From Umbelopsis ramanniana AG (Eukaryota; Mucoromycota; Umbelopsidomycetes; Umbelopsidales; Umbelopsidaceae), in contig NW_026252102.1 in NCBI RefSeq assembly GCF_025399195.1, positions 306,710 through 370,709 of the forward strand: DNA of 64,000 nucleotides. Reading direction: 5' to 3'. The notes below the pieces were generated by a model that saw nothing but the letters and a program-made list of their open reading frames with translations, did no database searches and had not been told where the DNA came from. Below, piece after piece: positions 55,414-64,000 of the stretch. Position 1 is the first letter of the stretch. Every line of letters begins with the position of its first letter. A program made the position numbers and the translations under genes.

Positions 55414-57835
55414 CTAAGCTGTACTTGTTGTGGCGGCAGTAGTAGCGTTGGTCGTTATGGGCGAGTTATTAGACTGTTCAGCCATTTTTGCTTCAGTCAA
55501 TGGAAGGGCTTTGCTAATCTCGATGAGCTTGGCATGCAACAGGTTTCGTTTGGTATCATCTTCAGCGTTGTCTTGCTCCAGCAACTCTGCAATGAGTTTA
55601 GCGCTTTGTTCCAAACTTTCCGATATGTTACTTCCAAGTGCCAACGCGTCAGCTTTTGCCTTTGGTTCCAAGTTCTCCAGTTCGGTGATATCCACCTTTC
55701 CAGAAATCAATTTGAACAGTTCTTCTGGTTCCTTTTGTCTTTGCACGGCTAATCGAGATTGTTTGATAGCTTGTGGTACATCGATGACGCCAAATTCAGT
55801 TTGGACAGTGGTGTTGATTCCATCCAAGGGAGGGTCGGGCTTCATTGTCAGTTGAACAGCGTCCCAGGCTCCTCTCGTCAGTTTTTGTAATTTCTCATTG
55901 ACATAGCCACATAGCGTATCGACAGCACTATCACGAGCAGACGAGTCGTCCGGCTCCTCGCCAAACATTCCACCTACAAAGTCCCACATACTTTTCATGT
56001 AAGCTTCGCCACGGTCATCACCGTAAACGGGAAAGACGTGAGCGAGATCTTGGGGAGTGTAAAATTGGCTTGGGAGGTTGACCCCAAGTGATGGGTACGC
56101 ACCGTAGTCCCAAATAAATGCAGGCCGAATATGATACTTGTCTTGAACCATATCATCAGTCAATGCCATACTGCGGTTGGTGTAAAATGTCGAGGGAAGA
56201 ACGGCTCGGTTGATGGTTGAAAATGGCGGTAGAGTGGCGAATGGCTTATCGTGGGGTACCAAAATGGAGAGATCTTGAACTATGTAAGAGCATACATATG
56301 TCAAAAAACACAAGTCTATAACGTAATTGTTTTAAACCGTAGTCTGCCTTGTACTTACCACCATGAACGGCGGATAACGAGCCATCTGGGCCAAAGATAA
56401 CTCCAGCTTCAGAGATCTTCTTCTTCTTCTTCTTTTGCGTCATAGCGTAGGTTCTATTGGGTGTTATTGCGCGTGAACTACCAACATCCATACTACTTTC
56501 TCTATATCCAGCAGACCCTTGCCGACCACCACCTTTGCGCAATTGTAAAGTTGGCTGTTGCTGATATGACGTGGTGCTATCTAATCCCAAAATGTCTACA
56601 TCTTCTTCTACCTTGACAAACGATTCTCGCTTGACGAATGATATGTTTGATGTAGGTGCTTGAGGTTGTTTTATGGTGATCATGCTTTTTCGTCTTTCAG
56701 GCGGAGAAGGTTGCTGAGGCTGCTGGATGGCCGCTGGGGGCTCATACGTTATGCGGCTACCTTCACGTTCAATTGCACGCAGTCCATAGGCTTCTAGCTT
56801 GTCTGCATTCCGCCAATATGGTGTATCAGGGGCGTTGTATATTTTGGCATTAGTACATATCAGCTGGAAGTCTTGCTTGAAAGCATCCATATCAGGATAT
56901 TGATTGCTTTCAAGTTTTTGGCGCATTGTCATAAAATCCATAGGGTTCTTGATGACATTTAAGTAATCGGTGACGATGTTGGTATCTACAGGCTCGAGGA
57001 AAAACCCATAAGCGTCTCGTCTATGACAAAGAAATTTGGGATAAATCAATTAGTAAATGTCATATTTCAATGATCATACAATCTTGTGGTTCATATCTTA
57101 CTTTACGAAGGTATCTAGTAGTCTTGAGCAAATGGTCTTGAGATCGCGTTTGGCAGGAGTCCACACTCGCGGCTGTTTTGTTTTTTTCTTGGATTTGGTT
57201 ATTGATTTAGGGGTGGATTCCGTGCCAGTAGCAGTGCTGACACTTTGGAAGCTTGCAACTGAACCACGCCTTGACTCATCGTACACGGAAGGATGATCAA
57301 TTGTTTGATTGGCGCTTGATGGCTCCTCACTATTGCGTATAACAACGTCTTTGTGGGCTTTAGTCCGTGCGAAAAGAGTATCGTTGCCATCATCTACGAG
57401 ATCTTCTTCAGAGTAGACGGGTCTCTTCGCTTCTCTTTCATCAAAGTCGTATGGATGCACCGCTGATATGGAGCGTTTTCTACTATGAGATGTTGGGTCG
57501 GTTTCAATATCCAGTTGCTCACTTTCTCTCCGGTGGCTGCTGTAAGAGTCTTCCTCGTTATGTTTTCGCTTATGCTTTTTGTGATGCTTGTGAAGCTTGT
57601 GATCTTTGTGCTTATGCTTCTTCTTCTTTTTGTGATCTGCTGAATCTGTCTGCTCAGTAGTGAGCTTTGGAGGATTCAGCTGAAGCTTGAGTTTAATGCG
57701 AGGTGTGATCGTGGGCTGTACAGGCTCTTGAGAGGGCATCGGCGGCTTAACGGTATACCGCCCATTGTGATTATCAGGATCTGAAATATCTGAAACGTTG
57801 TCCTCGACAGAAGAATATTTCTTTTGCGACGACAT
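55414..57835 (-). CDS. Bromodomain protein, BRD7/BRD9-like
   Basis: Three exons on the minus strand, 57835-57102, 57020-56359 and 56279-55414, give 753 residues. The N-terminal half is disordered, with a long lysine/histidine-rich stretch near residues 70-95. The bromodomain follows at about 215-330: YGFFLEPVDTNIVTDYLNVIKNPMDFMTMRQKL, with the acetyl-lysine contact asparagine in KIYNAPDTPYWRNADKL. The region after it has the DUF3512-like block of BRD7/BRD9 (KYHIRPAFIWDYGAYPSLG and PVYGDDRGEAYMKSMWDF). In animals these are subunits of SWI/SNF remodellers. Fungal orthologues outside Dikarya are less studied, so a role in a remodelling complex is inferred. The start at 57835 is the first good Met; an upstream in-frame Leu would extend it. 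Confidence 0.85.
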
Positions 57836-58030
57836 TTTCTTTTGAACTTTGCCGTCCCCTGCTGCCAGTGTTAGTCGAAAGGCGGGGAAAAATTTGGCTG
57901 GGCCCAAGTTCAGAGCCAAAGTGAATTTCTACGTCATCAAGTTTTTGTTTTCCAGCCTCCAACTCACCTCAAAACGCTGTCCTGTCAAAAGGCTTACTTT
58001 GCTCCATATATTTCCAGTAAATTCAACATC
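57836..58030. promoter_or_regulatory. Short bidirectional promoter
   Basis: 195 bp between the divergent starts of the BRD7/9-like gene and the small complex I-like gene. No motif beyond a few TTTC tracts is recognised. Confidence 0.5.
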
Positions 58031-58352
58031 ATGACTCTGGTTGGAAGTGTCGCTGGTTTTGCCACTCTAGGATTCACTGTTCGTGCATATGCACTTGGCA
58101 TCCAAAAGCGACCCATCCTTGAAGGTGAGAATCGCCAGCATGTACCATCGAATCGCCTCGACATGCCGTAACTTAATCGTCTAATTCCTTTAATTGTTAG
58201 GTATCTCTGGTCACTTTTTGACTGCTGGTGCATTCGGTGCAGTTGGATACTGGGTCTACAACCTTCAGAATAAGCAGGTTGAACAGATTGAACGCAAGAA
58301 AGAGCTCCTTTTGTCCAACAGAGCGCGGGCAGAACAGTCCGAGGACAACTAG
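58031..58352 (+). CDS. Small mitochondrial membrane protein, probable complex I accessory subunit
   Basis: Two exons, 58031-58124 and 58201-58352, give 81 residues. It starts with a glycine-rich hydrophobic segment (VGSVAGFATLGFTVRAYALGIQKRPILE), then a second hydrophobic segment, TAGAFGAVGYWVYNLQNK, then a charged helix, QIERKKELLLSNR. Length and pattern resemble a fungal complex I accessory subunit of the NUXM type from Yarrowia, but the match was made from memory of the motif and is moderate. It shares a 195-bp bidirectional promoter with the BRD7/9-like gene. Confidence 0.5.
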
Positions 58353-58457
58353 ACGACGACTGTAATAGATGTACATCCACCGCACCCCCATTTCCTCAAT
58401 CGCTTGTCTGCATTATTTTTATATAAAAAAAATTTAAAGATTGATTTTATTGATATT

Positions 58458-59920
58458 TCACAATTCTTCGTCGTTAGTTACAGCCTCACGCGCATGATTT
58501 TGTTCCACCATGTTACGAAGGATAGTAGTTGCCTTGACGATGTTCTTTTTGTATTTTGCAGATACCGGAACGACAGCAACCGTCTCACCATTCTTCTCAA
58601 ACTCTTCTATTATGATCTTCTCAAACTTGCCGAAATTGCTCTTGGCAACCGCTGTAACATCTGCCTTGTTGGCAATTACCACTGACGGACGCTTGGTTAA
58701 TCCTTCTGAATATGCTTCCAGTTCCTTGGACAAAGTACGGAAGTCATTCCATGGTTCTTCGACACTGAGATCGATCACATATACTAGAACTTTAGAACGC
58801 TCAATGTGTCGTAAAAATGAGTGTCCGAGGCCGATATTTTTATGTGCTCCTTCAATCAGTCCAGGTATATCTGCCACTGTCAATTGAAAAGCATCCACAA
58901 AATCTACGGTTCCAATGTATGGATTAAGAGTGGTGAATGGGTATGAGGCAATCTTTGGATGTGCATTGGAAACAGCCGATAGGAAGGTTGATTTTCCTGC
59001 ATTAGGCAAGCCAACCAATCCAGCATCGGCAATGGTCTTGAGTTCCAGTTCAAGATAGCGTGCTCGTCCTTGATGGCCGCGAGTTGCAAACTTGGGTGAT
59101 CGATTCTCCGTTGTCACGAAATGTGGATTGCCATATCCACCTGTACCGCCTTTAGCGGCAATGATATTTTGATCTTCCGTTTCCATATCGACGAAAAGCC
59201 GTTGCTGTGATTCCTGGCGGTCTTTCCATCGCAAATATCGTTCTTCTTCTTCCATAAGTTTTTGTGCTTCGCGAAAGAAATCGCCTTTAGCAAGAGTAGT
59301 TTCTTCCGATCGTGGGTAATGTACCCATTTCTTTTTAAGCTTCTCCTCCTTTGTTTCTTCTTGTTCCATTTCTTCCATACGTGATTGTGCGCTAGCTGGT
59401 GGATCTACTTCTCGAATGATGGTCCCCAAAGGAACTTTAATAATCAAGTCCTGTCCAGACAAACCGTGCCGTGCAGCGCCTTGGCCAGGTCCACCACGTT
59501 TTGCTGCACATAAATACGGTATATGATTGAGGGTTGTTTCATCTGGTGATGCTTTAAAAATGACGCTTCCACCGCGGCCACCATTTCCACCATTGGGTGG
59601 GCCTTTGGCTACATACTTTTCTCTATGGAAAGATACGCAGCCATCTCCTCCAGCCCCACCTCGAGCAACAACGCGAACGAAATCGACAAAATTGCGTCCC
59701 TTGTATAAATTGTTAGGCTAGACTCTTTGAAACGCAACAGCAGAGGAACCCATATATATACCTTTCCTCTTAACTTATAGTCGAGGGAGCGATCTCTGGA
59801 AGTATGTCGAGTTTCAGACTCACAATTATAGAGAGTCTGATGAAATTGTCGTAGGTAGCAATACCCAGCTCTGATCGGTGGCACGAGCTTTGTCGAATTC
59901 TTTGAATGAAGCAGCAGCAT
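58458..59920 (-). CDS. MTG2: Mitochondrial Obg GTPase (Mtg2-type)
   Basis: Mtg2 is needed for mitochondrial large-subunit ribosome assembly. Two exons, 59920-59762 and 59717-58458, give 472 residues. Exon 1 encodes 53 residues that look like a mitochondrial targeting leader (basic, Ser/Arg-rich, no acidic residues at first). Exon 2 begins with the Obg fold (FVDFVRVVARGGAGGDGCVSF) and includes the glycine-rich arm. G motifs are in order: Walker A GLPNAGKS, PFTT, DIPGL, NKAD, SAK. A charged insertion of about 80 residues (GTIIREVDPP to ERYLRWKDR) interrupts the Obg fold, a known feature of fungal Mtg2. A second ATG at 59933 opens a short out-of-frame upstream frame. Confidence 0.92.
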
Positions 59921-60801
59921 ATATAGTTTTCATGCTTGAGGTTGCGTGGTTTCCCAAGCTGGTGTGCAAGTAGCCGTCACAAACTGACCTTTGTCACGTA
60001 AACGCAAAGAATCAATCACAAGCAGCAGAGAAACCAGTTTTTGTGTACTTTTTATTATTAATATCTTCTGAAAAATACTTTCAGCCTACAGAATCTACTT
60101 CCGCTTATGAATTGTAGCGAGAACTGTGGTTAGAAGCTCTTAGTCGGCGTAGTAACTTAGGCAGCAAGCGGAAAAAACGGGCTCTGATTGCTGGGTCGAA
60201 ATTTCAAAAACCAGTCCCGGGGCGGAGGCAGAAAATTTTTTTCTGGACATAGAGTATAAATTAACGTGGTGTTTTGCCAACTACTAAATTTCTTCTTTAC
60301 GCCTCAGGATTCAGTCACCTCGGATTTGAATAGATGCTTGCATCTGCTCGGTTCGAGAGCTGGGTCAATCACCAATGAGCACCAGCCAACGTAAACCATT
60401 GACCGCAAGGTCGATGTAAGCAATGGTAACCACATTTCGGTGTGGTCTGCGTGTATAGTCAGTTTTGGTGACTGAAGCAAGAACATACTCTGGTCACCTC
60501 TTCGGGGGTGCTGGGGGTCATCCATATTTCATACCTTTGGACAATAACTGTTTTTACAGTTTTGATCTTCGAGGCAAACCATGGAAGGCACATTTCAGCA
60601 TATCTTAACATCAAATGAATATAAATACAAAGATCTATGTTTCATGGCATCTTTAAACATCAGATCATAGATCTTGACGTTGGAATTAGCTGCATCGCAA
60701 AGAAATGGGTCATTAGACAACATAACAAATGCGAGATTTTGTTGCTGGTTAAAAATTTTTTTTTTCTTTGTCTGTCAGTAGCGGAGATGATGTTTCTTTG
60801 T
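59921..60801. other. Intergenic, Mtg2 to MetRS
   Basis: 881 bp between the two minus-strand genes. It contains a TATAAATTA motif near 60254 and the candidate structured RNA listed below. A 73-codon minus-strand open frame (60304-60525) has no recognisable content. Confidence 0.4.
60285..60560 (+). ncRNA. Candidate structured noncoding RNA
   Basis: The plus strand carries several strong hairpins within about 230 bp. CCACAT-TTCG-GTGTGG lies near 60428-60443, and CACCTC-TTCG-GGGGTG near 60496-60511; both are closed by UUCG tetraloops. GACC-GCAA-GGTC lies near 60401-60412 inside a CCATT/AATGG stem. Longer-range pairs are CAGTCACC with GGTGACTG and GCTGG with CCAGC. A TATAAATTA lies about 30 bp before the proposed start, and TTTTT runs after it (about 60550-60556). 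Tetraloops on one strand only argue for an RNA on plus. I could not match it to SRP, RNase P, MRP, U1-U6 or telomerase RNA from memory. A 73-codon frame on the minus strand is the alternative. Confidence 0.3.
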
Positions 60802-63027
60802 CTATTTAATTCGAGGGAAAATGACAGGACTATGAGATATGCCAAGTTGTCTATGTTGTTCCATTGTTGGCCATCCAGCGCCAAAGTGCGCCTGCGCCAA
60901 AGTTCGCTCTTTCGTATCGACTCCCAGTCTCTTGAGAATGCCATCAGATTTTTCCGGCATCACACATTGTAACAGAATACCAGCAATTCTGCAGGACTCC
61001 ACCGAGTAGAATAATACTTGGTTTAAGCGAGTTTGCTGCTCGGGGTCCTTGATTAGATTCCATGGCTGGTTATCGGTAAAGTGACGGTTGGCCTAAGGAA
61101 TGCGGGAAGATATAACTTAATGATAGCTCGAGAAATGTTTTTAAATGTGTTGAAAGCACTCACCTCGGACAGAACATCAAAGATAGCTTGTAGCGCTTTC
61201 CCATACTCGTGATCTTCAAATCGGTGACAGAAAAGGTCTACGAGGAGGACAAATAAGAATTTGAAGGTAGAACGAGCAAATAAAGAAAATATTGTATTAC
61301 CAGGCAATGCTTTCAATTGTTCCTGAAGGACAAGGTCATCCTTGGTCACTGCATCCTCATCATAGACAGGTACAATACCACTTGGTATTAATGCTGGAGC
61401 AGTGCATCTAGCAAGCAGATTACCCAGCTGTCCAGCAAGATCTTTCTTGTATCTTACCATGACAGCCTCATGTGAATAATCTAAGTTGAACATATTAACA
61501 TATTGATCAGACCATTAATTAGCAAGCATATTGTTTACCTCCATCGTCAGCAAGGCCACCATCTCTAAGAAGGTAGTATCTCACTGGATCTACACCAAAA
61601 AAATCCATAGCAGCCATCGGTTCAACAACGTTTCCTCGGCTTTTTGACATCTTTTGCTTGTTCATAGTCCAGTGCGCATGGGCTACGATTTGTTTTGGCA
61701 AGGGTAAATTTGCAGCCATTAAGAAGGCAGGCCAATAAATAGCATGGAATCTATATGGGTTGTCAGAAGTCGACCGACACCTAAACACATCGCGCTGACA
61801 TATACTGACCTAACGATGTCTTTACCGACAATATGTACATCTGCTGGCCAACCATTTTTGATGCCTTCTTGATTGTCTGTCCATGGGTATCCAGTTGCAG
61901 TAATATAATTCACCAGAGCATCTAGCCATACATATATGGTGTGATCAGGGTCGTTTGGTACTGGAATACCCCAAGTCAATCGTGATCTTGGCCGGGAGAT
62001 AGATAAGTCAGCTAACCCCATATCTATCCAGGATTGAACCTCCCTCATACGATTTTGCGGAACCACAGCAGCTGTTTTAAATTATGTGAGCTTAGGAAAA
62101 AGCTTTGGTACAATGACGAGTTGCTTACTTGGATTGGATGACAGCCATGCTCTGAGGTCGTCTTGACATGCCGATAATTTAAATTTATAGTTCTCCTCAA
62201 CTGTCCATTCCACAGGTTGCCCAGTTTCTACAGAAATCATGACCTTTTTTCCAGTTTTTTCATCCACTGCCTCCTGCACTTGACCACTAGTGTAGAACGC
62301 TTCGTCTGAAATGGAGTACCAGCCTTCATGCTTTCCTTTGTAAATATATCCATTCTCCTCCAAAATGTTCTGTAGTATTGTGAAGATTAGATGATGTAGC
62401 TGAGCTCCCAGTAGGCCATATAGTAACGTACCCATATTTTGGCTACAGCTTTATGGTGTCGTGTTTCAGTTGTTCTCATAAACGTTGTATACTGAATGTT
62501 CGCCTTGTCCGCCAAATCCTGATTTGCGTCATTGGGTTTGTTAGACACTAATGATGTGGGCTGAATTCGTACAGTGAGTCTCACCTTGAATCGCTGAGAT
62601 ATCTGGTCACAAAATGCCATAGGCTCCATATCATTTGCTGCAGCAGCTTGTTGTATCTACCAAATTGGTTACATGCCTTGAGCAAAATTAAGGGCCGTGT
62701 TTTTTTAATCAGGTGGTTACCTTCAATCCATGTTCGTCTGTCCCGGTCAACAGCAGGGCTGTCTCACCCTTTAATTGATGGTAGCGCTTTATACTATCAG
62801 CAATAACCGCCGAATATAAATGTCCAATGTGAGGAGCTTGCGCAAAATGTGAGCATTACAGTAAGGTAAGTCGAAGTAAAGGCCGCGAAAGAAGTGAATT
62901 TACCTGCATTCGGGTAGAAAATGGGTGTTGTTATATAAAATGGTTTTGTATGTTGCCACCGGCGCTGCAATGCTTTGTTACATCCAACCAGTGAATGGGC
63001 ACGAGCGAACACAACAAGCGCACGCAT
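60802..63027 (-). CDS. MSM1: Mitochondrial methionyl-tRNA synthetase
   Basis: Charges mitochondrial initiator and elongator tRNA-Met. Ten exons on the minus strand, 63027-62904, 62836-62721, 62656-62585, 62518-62432, 62369-62129, 62071-61810, 61750-61539, 61480-61301, 61237-61164 and 61092-60802, give 552 residues in a single frame. Residues 1-29 are a basic leader typical of mitochondrial import. The HIGH motif reads [11 protein letters not shown] with its join in the first intron, and TGTDEHGLK follows. The conserved connecting region has [18 protein letters not shown]. The KMSKS loop is [16 protein letters not shown], and the anticodon-binding helices follow ([19 protein letters not shown]). 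No C-terminal EMAP-like domain is present, as is usual for mitochondrial enzymes. The gene is closely followed on the left by the noncoding region above. Confidence 0.93.
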
Positions 63028-64000
63028 CGAACAAAGCTATTTGCGGTATCCCTGTCAAAAAAAAAATCGAGTGCCTTGAATTTTGTCTCGTCGTTGAGCG
63101 AGCGGTGAAAGTCACAGTGAGCGGGTGAAAATTTATGCTGTCCTTAATGCTGTTCGAGCAACTGAAATCGATCAACATACTAGAAATATTTTGCGCTTCT
63201 CATAAACATTCAAACTCCGTATCAAACGTTGGTCTGAGGGCCATTAACACCCATTGCTGATATGAAAAGAAGAAGATGTGATTGATCAATGAAGAACGAG
63301 CAAATCAGCCGATAAATTTATCCTTTATTCTGCAGGCTATCCTCATTAGTATTCCGCAAACTTGGGAAAAAGGCGGCCAGGTGGTCACAGCCAGGAACAG
63401 TCTCTATATTACAGAGAGATTGTCTGTAGCAGAATTGCCGGAGATGTGTATTTTGGGATTTATATCTGATTGTTACTAGTATCAATGGTGGAGATACGAA
63501 CAGAGTAGTAGCCAAGGTCACGAAATAGATGGGGATAAATATCGGGGTAAACTCACCTTGGCGAGAGTGCCTCACTCTCGGTCCATGTATCTCGGTGAAG
63601 AGCAGGTAACGGGTGGATATGATACCGTATTTATCTCAACGTCAAATGGTGCTCCAATAAGTGAGCCAATTGATATTATATTTGGTACATTATTTGCTCT
63701 CATTTTCTTTTATTTCTCTACCGACCGTTATGAACTGGATGGATGAAGAAGACTGCCATGAAAACCCAATTTCGGAAATCGCTAGTGGCAATTCTCTTTG
63801 TCAATGGAAATTGTGTCACAATGCATGTGTTGTCATAGAGATGCTTTTCAACCTCACGTCGGAAGGAACCATCTTGCTCATCTTGCTACAGCATTTACCC
63901 TGATTTCAGTCCTGTTCAGCTCACTGATTTGATGGGAAGCCAAGAGCTTTCGTTTCTATGCATCAAACAATCATTCAAGAGCAACACATACTCTGGTGCG
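63028..64000. other. Right-hand region, unassigned
   Basis: A coding region may enter from the right edge on the minus strand. A frame around 63555-63630 (ending EIHGPRVRHSRQ) is followed by a good donor, GTGAG, at about 63555, and an acceptor at about 63475 keeps a frame open to a stop at 63318. On the plus strand a 57-codon frame starts at 63730 (MNWMDEEDCHENP). None has a recognisable family, so nothing is called as a gene here. Confidence 0.3.

Noticed and set aside
60480-60515. U5-like 5' end (ATACTCTGGT) within the candidate RNA
   Set aside because: The invariant U5 loop (GCCTTTTAC) is absent downstream, so the match is probably chance.
63318-63903. Small open frames at the right edge on both strands
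   Set aside because: Neither a single gene model nor a family could be established, and the region is cut by the window edge.

Overview
This window is nuclear DNA of a filamentous fungus, most likely an early-diverging Mucoromycota species (Mucorales-like; the species is not determined). The signs are moderate GC, many short introns of about 50-100 bp with GTAAGT-like donors and CAG/TAG acceptors, tightly packed genes on both strands, a PAQR/Izh receptor, an AceTr acetate transporter, a Pcl-type cyclin, an Spt23/Mga2 factor, and serine/threonine-rich GPI-anchored wall proteins. I saw no virus, CRISPR array, insertion sequence or intact transposon. Exon structures were deduced by eye from splice signals, reading phase and family conservation. 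All multi-exon models except the Spt23/Mga2-like one and the left-edge fragment close in frame.

Layout, left to right. 1-8.6 kb: a partial minus-strand gene, an LRR protein, exocyst Sec6, and an MDC1-like tandem-BRCT protein. 9-18 kb: a Pcl cyclin, cytosolic aspartate aminotransferase (-), an Spt23/Mga2-like membrane-tethered factor, and PIG-H. 18-26 kb: a USP36-like deubiquitinase (-), a VPS9-domain Rab GEF, and dCMP deaminase. 26-31 kb: a GPI-anchored surface protein, MCM2, and tRNA-Phe(GAA). 31-34 kb is a gene-poor stretch of 3 kb. 34-40 kb: a putatively N-myristoylated methyltransferase and a small family of 12-cysteine surface proteins with two intact copies and one decayed copy. 40-47 kb: a cytochrome P450, a Q/G/Y-rich low-complexity protein, an RBBP9-like serine hydrolase (-), and a UBZ4/SIM protein. 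47-54 kb: an MCT-like MFS transporter, ribosomal protein eS27 (four small exons), an AceTr acetate transporter, and an Izh3-like PAQR receptor. 54-63 kb: SPT3 (-), a BRD7/BRD9-like bromodomain protein (-), a complex I-like small protein, mitochondrial Obg GTPase Mtg2 (-), a candidate structured RNA, and mitochondrial methionyl-tRNA synthetase (-).

There is no single operon-like system. Some themes recur. MCM2 and dCMP deaminase (replication licensing and dTTP supply) each carry two MCB-core motifs (ACGCG) just upstream, and a perfect ACGCGT lies before the MDC1-like gene. Chromatin and ubiquitin signalling is represented by SPT3, BRD7/9, USP36, UBZ4 and MDC1-like genes. Mitochondrial translation is represented by Mtg2 and MetRS. 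Several genes have very small coding exons: 3 nt in MCM2, 6 nt in eS27, 21 nt in SPT3 and 24 nt in RBBP9.
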